From NCBI RefSeq assembly GCF_008124835.1, contig NZ_VNHW01000003.1, positions 310,001 through 374,000 of the forward strand: a stretch of DNA of 64,000 bases. Reading direction: 5' to 3'. The notes below the pieces were generated by a model. It was given only the letters and a program-made list of their open reading frames with translations. It did no database searches and was not told where the DNA came from. Below, piece after piece: positions 53,238 to 62,679 of this stretch. The stretch comes from Blastococcus xanthinilyticus (GTDB taxonomy: Bacteria > Actinomycetota > Actinomycetes > Mycobacteriales > Geodermatophilaceae). Each line of letters starts with the position of its first letter. The stretch's first letter is position 1. The translations under genes were made by a program, and so were the position numbers.

Positions 53238-53891
53238 TCATGCGGTGGCTCCGGTGTCGGAGACGGTCTCCGCCAGCGCCGCGACGACGCTGCGCATGTG
53301 GGCGCGGGCGGCCTCCTCGGCGCGGTCGGCGTCGCCCGCGACGACGGCGTCGACGAGGGCGGTGAACTCGGCGAGGCTGACCCTGGGCCGGCCCGGCCGC
53401 AGCGAGAGCCGGAACTGGTGGCGGACGAGCTGGGCCTGCAGCCGCTGCACCAGGCCGGCGGCGACCGGGTGGTGGGCGGCGTCGCGGATCAGCCCGTGCA
53501 CCTCCTGGATGAGCTCGGAGTACCGGACCAGGTCGCCCTCGTGCACCGCGCAGGCCATGACCCGCAGGTGGGCCTGCAGCCGCTCCGCCTCCTCGGCGGT
53601 CCGCCGTTCCGCGGCCTTCCGCGCCAGCAGCCCTTCGAGGGGCTCCCGGCACTCGGTGATGGCGACGGCCTCCTCGGTGGAGACGACCCGCACCCGGGCG
53701 CCCTTGTTCTGGATCCGCTCGACGAGGCCCTCCACGGCCAGCGCGTCGATCGCCAGCCGGACGGCGCTGCGGCTGACCCCCGTGAGGGCGACCAGCTCGG
53801 CCTCGACCAGCCGGTATCCCGGGGGCATGTCACCGCGGGAGATCGCGACGCGCAGTACCTGCTCCGCCGAGTCCTGAGCCGGGGACGCCAT
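53238..53891 (-). CDS. GntR/FCD-family transcriptional regulator 1
   Basis: A 217-residue regulator heading the catabolic operon. The N-terminal winged helix spans about residues 8-70 (RLVEAELVALTGVSRSAVRLAIDAL, then VERIQNKGARVRVV). The C-terminal FCD ligand-binding domain has the metal-site His/Asp pattern (SELIQEVHGLIRDAAHH and AHMRSVVAAL). ATG at 53891. The predicted promoter leaves no 5' leader. It probably senses an aromatic acid or pathway intermediate and regulates its own operon and the importer through ATCGTTGnCAAT. Confidence 0.9.
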   Translation of the reverse strand: MASPAQDSAEQVLRVAISRGDMPPGYRLVEAELVALTGVSRSAVRLAIDALAVEGLVERIQNKGARVRVVSTEEAVAITECREPLEGLLARKAAERRTAEEAERLQAHLRVMACAVHEGDLVRYSELIQEVHGLIRDAAHHPVAAGLVQRLQAQLVRHQFRLSLRPGRPRVSLAEFTALVDAVVAGDADRAEEAARAHMRSVVAALAETVSDTGATA

Positions 53892-53898
53892 GCCCGGC

Positions 53899-53943
53899 AC
53901 GCTAACCCATGCGGGGAGGATTGCCAACGATCCTGTGGGCAAT
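53899..53943 (-). promoter_or_regulatory. Leaderless promoter and GntR operator of the catabolic operon
   Basis: On the minus strand, -35 TTGGCA (53927-53922), a 17-base spacer and -10 TAGCGT (53904-53899) end seven bases before the regulator's ATG. The operator ATCGTTGGCAAT (53931-53920) covers the -35. A second half-site, ATTGCC, reads inverted at 53943-53938. The same motif in the same relative place precedes the importer operon. Confidence 0.7.
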
Positions 53944-53945
53944 CG

Positions 53946-54641
53946 TCAGGGGCCGGGCGGCGGCTCTCCGGCGGGCGGCCCGAGCAGGGCGCCGACGACG
54001 GCCTGCAGGTGGGCCCGCGCGGCCGATTCGGCGGCGTCGGCGGCGCCCTCGGCGAGGGCCTCGACCACCCTCGTCAGCTCCGTGAGCTGCGCCTGGGCCC
54101 GCCCCGGCCGCAGCAGCAGCAGCTGGAAGTGGTGCCGGGCCACCTGACCCGCCAGGCGGTCGACCAGCGAGGCGGCCAAGGGGTGCCGCGCGGCCGCCGT
54201 CAGCAACCGGGAGTGCTCCTGGACGAGGGTCGCGAACTCGAGCAGCTCCCGGTCGGCCACGGCCCGCCCCATCCGCGCGAGGTTCTCGCGCAGGCCCGCG
54301 AGGTCGCCGGCGGTCGCGTGCTGCGCCGCCTGGCGGGCGAGCATCCCGTCGAGCACCTGGCGGCACTCGAGGATCGCCACCACCTCGGACGTCGGCACGA
54401 CGCGGACGCGGGCGCCGCGATTGGGGATCCGCTCGACCAGGCCCTCGCCGATCAGCGCGTCGAGGGCCAGCCGGGCGCTGTTGCGGGTGACGCCGTACCG
54501 CTCCGCCAGCTCCGGCTCCACCAGCCGCTGCCCGGGGACGACGACGCCCCGCGTGATCTCCTCCCGCAGCCGCTCCTCGGCGAGCCGCCGGGCGCGCACC
54601 CCGCTCAGGAGGTGCCCGTCGTCCGGGATCACCGGCACCAC
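53946..54641 (-). CDS. GntR/FCD-family transcriptional regulator 2
   Basis: A 231-residue paralogue of regulator 1. Winged helix at about residues 15-80 (LVEPELAERYGVTRNSARLALDAL, then VERIPNRGARVRVVP), and an FCD domain with LVQEHSRLLTAAARHPLAA and ARAHLQAVVGALL. The start is GTG. It lies between the importer and the catabolic operon, with separate promoter signals on both sides. Two closely related regulators side by side suggest recent duplication and perhaps sensing of two different aromatics. Confidence 0.88.
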   Translation of the reverse strand: MVPVIPDDGHLLSGVRARRLAEERLREEITRGVVVPGQRLVEPELAERYGVTRNSARLALDALIGEGLVERIPNRGARVRVVPTSEVVAILECRQVLDGMLARQAAQHATAGDLAGLRENLARMGRAVADRELLEFATLVQEHSRLLTAAARHPLAASLVDRLAGQVARHHFQLLLLRPGRAQAQLTELTRVVEALAEGAADAAESAARAHLQAVVGALLGPPAGEPPPGP

Positions 54642-54707
54642 CGGTGCAGCGCGGCTTCGGACACGGGAACGGGGACCTCGCAGGGAGCGGTGCGGACGAC
54701 GTGCGAA

Positions 54708-54737
54708 GGGACGGCCCGTCCGGGGACGGGCCGCCCC
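54708..54737. terminator. Hairpin terminator of the importer operon
   Basis: CGGCCCGTCC (54712-54721) and GGACGGGCCG (54724-54733) form a perfect 10-bp stem. It extends by three more pairs after one mismatch. It lies 20 bases past the stop of the binding-protein gene. Confidence 0.65.
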
Positions 54738-54755
54738 TCACGCGTCAGGCGGGGA

Positions 54756-56018
54756 TCACTCGAAGGACTCGACCGTGTCGTAGCCCGTGCCGTTGTACTT
54801 CTGCACGTTCAGCGTCGACACCGCGGGCTGGCCATCCTCGCTGGTGGTCACCGCCGTGCCCTCCAGCATGAGCGGTGCCTGGAAGTCCTCGATCGAGCGC
54901 AGCGCCTCCATGAAGCTGTCCCGGGTCGGCTCCTCCATCTCCATGAAGGCCTGCTCGAGCGTCGCGCCGACCATCCAGCTCCACTGGCAGTGCGGGAACG
55001 CCGGCGGGTCCGGGTAGTTGCCGTACTCCGCGAGGGCGGAGAGGTACGTCTGCACGTCCTCGTCCTCGGCGAAGGCGGGGCTCTGCGGCGCCTTGGAGAA
55101 CGACACGGAGTAGATGCCGGGGAACGCATCAGCGCCGCCGGGCTGGAGGATCGCCCCCGGGCTCGAGGTGTTCGAGGGCAGGAACCAGTTGGGCAGCCAG
55201 TTCAGCTGCTGTGCCTGCTGCAGCGCCGAGATCACCAGCGGGGTCACCGACATCGCGTTGAAGAAGACGTCGGCGTCGCTGGCGGCGAGCTGGGTGATCT
55301 GCGCGTCGACGGACGTGTCGGTCGCCTCGTAGGTGAGTTCCTCGACGATCTCGATGTTGTCCGCACCCTCGACGGCGGACTTGAAGCCCTCGACGTAGCC
55401 GGCACCGAAGTCGTCGTTCTGCGACAGGATCGCGACCCGGTGCTCCTCGCTCGACGACGCGAGCAGCTCGCCGAACGCCTCGCCCTCGTTCTGGTAGATC
55501 GGCACGAAGCCGAGCTGCCAGGGGCTCTCCTCGGTGTCGCTGAACAGCGGGTCGCCGGTCATGATCAGGGCCTGCGGCACCTCGTCGGCGATCGCCGCTT
55601 CGCGCCAGGCGCGGTTCGTCGGCGTGCCCAGCCCCGCGGTCATCGCGAAGACGTCGTCCTTGAGCGAGTCGTAGTTCGCCGCCGCCTGCTGCGGGTCGTA
55701 CGTGTCGTCGAGCGCCTCGATCTCGACGGTGCGGGTCTGCCCGTCGCCGAACTCGACGCCGCCCTCGGCGTTCTTCATGCCGAAGTACGCGGTGACGCCG
55801 GCGACCGTGCAGGTGCCCGGGCCCGCCGTGGCACCGCTGAGCGGGGTGGTGATGCCGAGCGTGACCGAGTCGTCGGTGATGCCAGGGCTGGGTGCCCCCT
55901 CCGCGGCGTCGCCGCTGCGCCCGCTGTCCCGCCCGCCGCCGCACGCGGTGAGCGTCAGCGCGAGCGCCGACACCGCGGCGATGCCGACCGCCTGACGCGA
56001 TCCGAAGTGCCTGTTCAT
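54756..56018 (-). CDS. Liv-type ABC transporter substrate-binding lipoprotein
   Basis: A 420-residue periplasmic-binding-protein-type lipoprotein. The signal peptide ends at the lipobox LTLTAC (acylated Cys at about residue 26). The mature protein is a type I (Leu/Ile/Val-binding) fold: DDSVTLGITTPLSGATAGPG, KNAEGGVEFG, AILSQNDDFGAGYVEGFK, and so on. Family members in other bacteria bind aromatic acids as well as amino acids; here the catabolic neighbours point to a lignin-derived aromatic acid. The ATG overlaps the permease stop (ATGA), and the gene ends the operon. Confidence 0.92.
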   Translation of the reverse strand: MNRHFGSRQAVGIAAVSALALTLTACGGGRDSGRSGDAAEGAPSPGITDDSVTLGITTPLSGATAGPGTCTVAGVTAYFGMKNAEGGVEFGDGQTRTVEIEALDDTYDPQQAAANYDSLKDDVFAMTAGLGTPTNRAWREAAIADEVPQALIMTGDPLFSDTEESPWQLGFVPIYQNEGEAFGELLASSSEEHRVAILSQNDDFGAGYVEGFKSAVEGADNIEIVEELTYEATDTSVDAQITQLAASDADVFFNAMSVTPLVISALQQAQQLNWLPNWFLPSNTSSPGAILQPGGADAFPGIYSVSFSKAPQSPAFAEDEDVQTYLSALAEYGNYPDPPAFPHCQWSWMVGATLEQAFMEMEEPTRDSFMEALRSIEDFQAPLMLEGTAVTTSEDGQPAVSTLNVQKYNGTGYDTVESFE

Positions 56019-57142
56019 GCGGAACCTTGCCTTTCTGTCTCGGTTGGCTCCGCCGCGGTGCCCGACCCGGAGGTCGATGACGGAGTGGTCGGTGGTGCGG
56101 CGGAGCCGCGACCGGTGGAAGAGCGCCGCAGCCCGCGCATGACCGCGCGGGGTAGCGACACGAGGCCACCGGGCAGGACGAACAGCACGGCCAGCAGCAG
56201 CGCGCCCTGCAGCAGCGCCGTCAGGCTCGGGTCGATGGCGTTCGTGATGTCGGGGACCACCACGTAGAACACGCCGCCCAGGAGCGAGCCGACAATGCTG
56301 CCGGCGCCGCCGATCACCATCGCGACGAGCAGCTCGATCGAGTGCCCGAAGCTCATGGTCTCCGGCGACGTGTACTGGACGACGACCATGTACAGGAAGC
56401 CGCTCACACCGCCGATGAGCGACGCGATGGTGAAGGCCAGCACCTTGTAGCGGTAGGGCGAGATGCCCATGGACGAGGCCACGTTCTCGTTGCCCTTGAC
56501 GATCGCGAAGGCCCGGCCGTACTTGCCGCGGACGAGGAAGTACGTCAGCAGGAACACGATCCCGCCGATGACCAGCACGATGTAGAGCTGCCACTGGTCG
56601 TCGTAGAGCCCGCTCCCCTCCGGCGCCGCGACGAAGCGCGCGGACAGGCCCTGCGAGCCGCCGGTGAACTCGCTCAACCGCTTCGCCAGCGGCACCCCGA
56701 CGATGGGCAGCGCGATGGTGACCATCGCGATCGCGAGCCCACCCAGGCGTGCGGCGGCCAGTGCCACGAGCAGTCCCACGACGGCGGGGATGAAGCAGGT
56801 GAGCACGAAGACCAGGCCGATGTTCCACCCGCTCTGGACGCCGTACGCGGTGACGTAGGCGCCGAGCCCGAGGAAGAAGATCTGGCCGAGCGAGACCTGC
56901 CCGGTGTAGCCCATCACCACGTTGAGCCCCAGCACGGCGACGGCGAAGACGCCGATGCGGGCGAGCGTGTCGTTGGCGGACTCGGTCATCACGAGCGGCA
57001 GGACGGCGAGCCCGACCACGAGCAGCAGCGGAGCCCCCCAGCGCACCCACGGGCGCTGCCGGAACGACGAGGCCGACGACGCGGCGGCGGACGACGCCGG
57101 GGCGGGCGTCGTCGGTGCGGACGTCTTCGAGGAGGAGGCCAT
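56015..57142 (-). CDS. livM: Liv-type ABC transporter permease (LivM)
   Basis: A 375-residue permease with about ten membrane helices. Family features are LNVVMGYTGQVSLGQIFFLGLGAY near residue 75 and the cytoplasmic GRAFAIVKGNENVASSMGISPYRYK coupling helix. Both termini are polar, Ser/Thr/Pro-rich tails. The start codon shares one base with the LivH stop (TGATG). Confidence 0.92.
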   Translation of the reverse strand: MASSSKTSAPTTPAPASSAAASSASSFRQRPWVRWGAPLLLVVGLAVLPLVMTESANDTLARIGVFAVAVLGLNVVMGYTGQVSLGQIFFLGLGAYVTAYGVQSGWNIGLVFVLTCFIPAVVGLLVALAAARLGGLAIAMVTIALPIVGVPLAKRLSEFTGGSQGLSARFVAAPEGSGLYDDQWQLYIVLVIGGIVFLLTYFLVRGKYGRAFAIVKGNENVASSMGISPYRYKVLAFTIASLIGGVSGFLYMVVVQYTSPETMSFGHSIELLVAMVIGGAGSIVGSLLGGVFYVVVPDITNAIDPSLTALLQGALLLAVLFVLPGGLVSLPRAVMRGLRRSSTGRGSAAPPTTPSSTSGSGTAAEPTETERQGSA

Positions 57143-58023
57143 CACACACGCACCACGGTCTTCCGGCCGAACAGGCCCTGGGGTCGGACGATGAGCACGA
57201 CGAAGATGAGGATGAACGGCACCGCGACCTTCAGGTCGAAGCCGATGAAGCCGACGTACACCGCGGCCAGGTTCTCCAGGACACCGATCAACCACGCCGC
57301 GACGACGACGCCGACCGGGCTCGTGAGCCCGCCGAGGATGACGGCGGCCAGCGCGTACACGAGGGCGCTGTCGAGCATGCCGGGCGTCAGGGTGAGCTGC
57401 GGCGCGACGAGCGCGCCGGCGACGGCCCCGAGCACCGCGGCGAGGCCCCAGCCGACCATGAGGAGGCGTTCGACGGGGAGCCCGGAGTACCCCGCGGACT
57501 GGGGGTTGATCGCCACGGCCCGCAGCGCCAGGCCCAGCTTCGTGCCGGCGAAGAGCGCCTGCATCGCGACCATCGCCACGACGATCACCAGCGTGGTCCC
57601 GAGCGAGCGGATGCTGACCGAGACGCCCAGGACCGAGACCGTGTCCAGCGGGAAGAGCGACGGGAACTGCTGGTTGTTGTATCCCCACAGCCAGCCGGCG
57701 ATGCCGGTGATCAGGGTCAGCAGACCGATCGTGACGACGACGGCGGTGTCGGGGTCGCCACGCTCGAACCGCCGCATCAGGAACCGCTCGAGCACCGCGC
57801 CGAGCAGGAAGGAGAAGATGATCGACGCGAGGATGGCCAGGATGAGCGGCACGCCCTGGTTCGTCAGCACCCAGGCGACGTAGGCGGCCAGCACCGCCAT
57901 GCCGCCCTGCGCGAAGTTGACCAGGCCGGTCGCCGAGTGGACGAGCACGATCGCCAGCGCCAGCGCGGCGTAGACCGAGCCGGTGGACAGTCCGTCGACG
58001 ACGAGTTGGACGAATTTCTCCAT
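57142..58023 (-). CDS. livH: Liv-type ABC transporter permease (LivH)
   Basis: A 293-residue permease with eight membrane segments. Recognisable are FVQLVVDGLSTGSVYAALALAIVLVHSATGLVNFAQG in two stretches at the N-terminus, and GLALRAVAINPQSAGYSGLPVERLL, the EAA-like coupling loop. It forms the channel with LivM. Two bases separate it from the livF stop. Confidence 0.92.
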   Translation of the reverse strand: MEKFVQLVVDGLSTGSVYAALALAIVLVHSATGLVNFAQGGMAVLAAYVAWVLTNQGVPLILAILASIIFSFLLGAVLERFLMRRFERGDPDTAVVVTIGLLTLITGIAGWLWGYNNQQFPSLFPLDTVSVLGVSVSIRSLGTTLVIVVAMVAMQALFAGTKLGLALRAVAINPQSAGYSGLPVERLLMVGWGLAAVLGAVAGALVAPQLTLTPGMLDSALVYALAAVILGGLTSPVGVVVAAWLIGVLENLAAVYVGFIGFDLKVAVPFILIFVVLIVRPQGLFGRKTVVRV

Positions 58024-58025
58024 GA

Positions 58026-58736
58026 TCAGCCTCCCAGGTACGCGCGACGGATCTCGTCCATGCCCTTGAGCTCGGCGGACGTGCCGGTGAGCACGCTCCG
58101 CCCGGTCTCCAGGACAGTCGCGCTGTCGACGACGGTGAAGGCGAGATTGGCGTTCTGCTCGACCACGACCATGGCGATGCCGGACTCGTCGCGCAGCCGC
58201 CGGATCGCGTCGTAGACGTTCTTCGCGGTGCTCGGCGCCAGGCCGAGCGAGGCCTCGTCCAGGAGCAGCATCCGCGGCTTGCTCATGATCGCCCGGGCCA
58301 CCGCGAGCATCTGCTGCTCACCGCCGGACAGGGCCGAGGCGTTCGACCTGATCCGGTCCTGCAGGTTCGGGAAGAGGTCCAGGCAGTAGTCGATGTCCTC
58401 GTCGATGCCCTTGCGGTCCTTGCGCAGGTAGGCGCCGACCCGCAGGTTCTCGCGGACGGTGAGGTCACCGAACGAACCGCGCCCCTCCGGGACGTGGGCG
58501 ATCCCCAGCGCCGCGACCTGGTCGGGGCGCAGCCCGCTGATGTCCTTGCCGTCGAAGACGATCCGGCCGCTGGTGCGGACGGCACCGCTGATCGCGCGCA
58601 GCGTGGTCGTCTTGCCGGCGCCGTTCGCGCCGAGGATGCCGAAGGCCCCGTTGTCGGGAACGCTCAGCGAGACACCGTCCAGCACCTGCACGGGTCCGTA
58701 GGACGCGGTGACGTCCTCGAGCTCAAGCAGCGTCAT
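58026..58736 (-). CDS. livF: Liv-type ABC transporter ATPase (LivF)
   Basis: A 236-residue ATPase. Walker A is GANGAGKTTTLRAI, the Q-loop region is GIAHVPEGRGSFGDLTV, the signature is LSGGEQQMLAVARA, Walker B is LLLDEASLGLAP, and the H-loop is replaced by VVEQNANLAF, as usual for LivF. Overlaps livG by 14 bases. Confidence 0.93.
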   Translation of the reverse strand: MTLLELEDVTASYGPVQVLDGVSLSVPDNGAFGILGANGAGKTTTLRAISGAVRTSGRIVFDGKDISGLRPDQVAALGIAHVPEGRGSFGDLTVRENLRVGAYLRKDRKGIDEDIDYCLDLFPNLQDRIRSNASALSGGEQQMLAVARAIMSKPRMLLLDEASLGLAPSTAKNVYDAIRRLRDESGIAMVVVEQNANLAFTVVDSATVLETGRSVLTGTSAELKGMDEIRRAYLGG

Positions 58737-59505
58737 CCGCCGCGTCCTTTCCGATGTAGGCCTCGATGACCCGGGGGTCGGACTGCGCCTCGGCGGCCGT
58801 CCCCTCCATGAGCTTGGCGCCGTGGTCGAGCACGACGACGCGGTCGGTGAGGGCCGCGATGAGGCCCATGTGGTGCTCGACGACGACGACGGTGATGTCG
58901 TCCTCGGCGCGCAGCCGCCGCACGGTCGCGATCAGCGTCTCGACCTCGCTGTGCGGCAGGCCGGCGGCGGGCTCGTCGAGGAGCAGCAGCTTCGGCTTCA
59001 TGAGCAGCGCGCGGCAGAGCTCCACGCCCTTGTGCAGCCCGTGCGAGAGCTCGTCGGCCGGCAGGTGCGCGGCCCAGCCGAGGCCGTTGCGCTCCAGGAG
59101 GTCGAGCGCCTCGGCGCGCAGCGCCTTCTCCGCACGCCGGGTGCGCGGCAGCCGCAACGCCCATTCCAGCGCTCCACCGGGGAGGCGCGAGTGCGCACCG
59201 AGCAGCACGTTCTCGAGCACGGTCGCGTGCAGCTGCAGCGCCGGGTGCTGGAACGTCCGGGCCAGGCCGTGGCGGGCCAGCGTCGCCGGCCGCGCCCCCT
59301 GCACCTCGGTCCCGTCGATCCGCACGCTTCCAGAGGTCGGCTTGTAGTGCCCGCTGATGCAGTTGAACAGCGAGGTCTTGCCGGCCCCGTTGGGCCCGAC
59401 CAGCCCGAAGATCTGGCCCGGCTCGACCGTGAAGCTCACGTCTTGCAGGACCTTGATGCCGCCAAACTGCAGGTTCACGTCCTGCAGCGCCAGCTCAGCC
59501 GCCAT
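58723..59505 (-). CDS. livG: Liv-type ABC transporter ATPase (LivG)
   Basis: A 260-residue ATPase and first gene of the importer operon. Walker A is GPNGAGKTSLFNCI, Walker B is LLLDEPAAGLP, the H-loop is VVEHHMGL, and the LivG-specific RTFQHPALQLHATVLENVLLG follows the Q-loop. The ABC signature is degenerate (ELSHGLHKGVELCRALL, where LSxG-x-Q is expected), as it often is in LivG. ATG at 59505 with GGAG nine bases upstream; the frame extends 13 codons further. Confidence 0.9.
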   Translation of the reverse strand: MAAELALQDVNLQFGGIKVLQDVSFTVEPGQIFGLVGPNGAGKTSLFNCISGHYKPTSGSVRIDGTEVQGARPATLARHGLARTFQHPALQLHATVLENVLLGAHSRLPGGALEWALRLPRTRRAEKALRAEALDLLERNGLGWAAHLPADELSHGLHKGVELCRALLMKPKLLLLDEPAAGLPHSEVETLIATVRRLRAEDDITVVVVEHHMGLIAALTDRVVVLDHGAKLMEGTAAEAQSDPRVIEAYIGKDAADDAA

Positions 59506-59562
59506 GGAGCACTTCTCCCACCGTTCGGGTGTTGCGTGGGTCACCGACGTCGGTCCGCCCGG

Positions 59563-59595
59563 AACCTACGGATCGCACCTGGGATTGACAACGAT
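59563..59595 (-). promoter_or_regulatory. Promoter and GntR-type operator of the importer operon
   Basis: On the minus strand, -35 TTGTCA (59591-59586), a 17-base spacer and -10 TAGGTT (59568-59563). The operator ATCGTTGTCAAT (59595-59584) covers the -35 and differs from the catabolic-operon operator at one base. Transcription would begin near 59555 and leave a leader of about 50 bases. Confidence 0.7.
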
Positions 59596-59679
59596 TTTGG
59601 CGGGAAAGTTGCCGGGACGTCACCAGCGGTCTCCGGAACCCTCCGGTCCCCCGCCCGTCGCCCACCCGCCGGCCCCGCA

Positions 59680-60900
59680 TCAGGCGGCCCGCCCGCCACG
59701 GGGCAGCACTCCGGCGCCGACCGCGACGAGCGCGGCGAGGCACACGAGCACGGCCGCCTGGGCCGCCCCGGGAGCGGCGGCCGCACCCACCGCGACCACC
59801 AGCGGCGGCCCGAGCAGCTGCCCCACGCCGGAGCCCTGCGTGACCAGGCCGATGGCCGCGCCGGCCGAGCCGGTGCCCGCCGACACCGCGGCGAGGGCGG
59901 CGAAGAGGGCGGCGGGCACCAGCCCGGCGACGAACGAGAAGGCGATCGCCGACGCCACCCGCGCGGACACCGGGAGCGCCGGGTCCAGCACTCCCCACAC
60001 GGTGCCCGCCATGCCGGCGCACCCGGTTCCGACCACCCACCGCAGCGGGGCGCCCCGGTGCAGGAGGTAGGCGCCCAGGACGTTGGCCGGCGCGTTCACC
60101 AGGAAGACCACGGCGCCCACCAGCCCGGCGGCCGCGACGGTCAGCCCTTCGCCGGCGACCAGGGCGGCCGGGAAGAGCCCGACCACGGCCAGGTACTGGG
60201 CGGCGTACAGCCCGAAGACGACGGCGATGACCACGACCGTCGGCGAGCGGAAGGCGCCGAGCAGCCCGCCGAGCGACGCCGGCCCGCGCACCGCGGTGGA
60301 GGGCACCCGGCGCAGGACCACCAGGAGGACGCCGGCGGCCAGGCAGGCATCGGCCACCGAGGCCCCCCGCCAGCCCACCAGCCCGATCGCGACCGGGACG
60401 AGCAGCGCCGCCAGGCCCGAGCCCACCGGCATGTAGGCCCCCCACGTGCCGGCGACCAGCCGCCGGTGCGCCGGGGTGGACACCTCGGCGAGCAGGGGCG
60501 GGGCCGCGAGGATGACCATCACCAGCCCGAGCCCCTCCCCCACCCGCGCGGCCAGCAGCCCCGGGAGGGTGTCGACCAGCGCCCCGCCCAGGTCGGCGAC
60601 GACGATCGCGAGCAGCCCGAGCCGGATCTGGCGGCCGAAGCCCAGCGTCTGGCCGAGCCAGCCGAGCAGGACGCCGCCGAGGGCGCTCAGGGCGCTCACC
60701 GTCGAGAGGTACCAGGCGGCGGTGGTGGCGCTCAGCCCGAACTCGTCCTGGAGGACCGGCAGGGCGGCCGCCGCGCCGCCGATCTGGGCGGCGGCGACCA
60801 CCCCGGCGCCCATGAGGGCGGCCACGGCGCCCCACGACGTCGCGCCGGGGAGGACCGGGGCCGGGGGGCGCGGGCCCGCGCCGACCGGCCGTCGCGCCAT
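59680..60900 (-). CDS. MFS transporter (possible aromatic-acid carrier)
   Basis: A 406-residue, 12-helix major-facilitator protein. The loop 2-3 motif is weak (LGWLGQTLGFGRQIRLG); GLYAAQYLAVVGLFPAAL and similar helices follow. The subfamily is not decided; CynX/NimT-like or drug-H+ antiporter-like are options. GGGAGGAG precedes the ATG at 60900. It is divergent from the ligM gene with a shared 300-base region, so uptake or efflux of a methoxylated aromatic acid is a reasonable inference. Confidence 0.8.
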   Translation of the reverse strand: MARRPVGAGPRPPAPVLPGATSWGAVAALMGAGVVAAAQIGGAAAALPVLQDEFGLSATTAAWYLSTVSALSALGGVLLGWLGQTLGFGRQIRLGLLAIVVADLGGALVDTLPGLLAARVGEGLGLVMVILAAPPLLAEVSTPAHRRLVAGTWGAYMPVGSGLAALLVPVAIGLVGWRGASVADACLAAGVLLVVLRRVPSTAVRGPASLGGLLGAFRSPTVVVIAVVFGLYAAQYLAVVGLFPAALVAGEGLTVAAAGLVGAVVFLVNAPANVLGAYLLHRGAPLRWVVGTGCAGMAGTVWGVLDPALPVSARVASAIAFSFVAGLVPAALFAALAAVSAGTGSAGAAIGLVTQGSGVGQLLGPPLVVAVGAAAAPGAAQAAVLVCLAALVAVGAGVLPRGGRAA

Positions 60901-62601
<1,701 letters not shown>

Positions 62602-62609
62602 TCCACCCC

Positions 62610-62651
62610 GGCTGTGGCCGGACGCCGAGACCTCGGCGTCCGGCCACAGCC
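62610..62651. terminator. Hairpin between the two O-demethylase genes
   Basis: A 20-bp perfect inverted repeat (62610-62629 with 62632-62651) separated by two bases, nine bases past the ligM stop. It may terminate or attenuate transcription into the second O-demethylase gene. Confidence 0.75.
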
Positions 62652-62679
62652 GTCTCCGCACCCGAAAGGTCGACCACCC

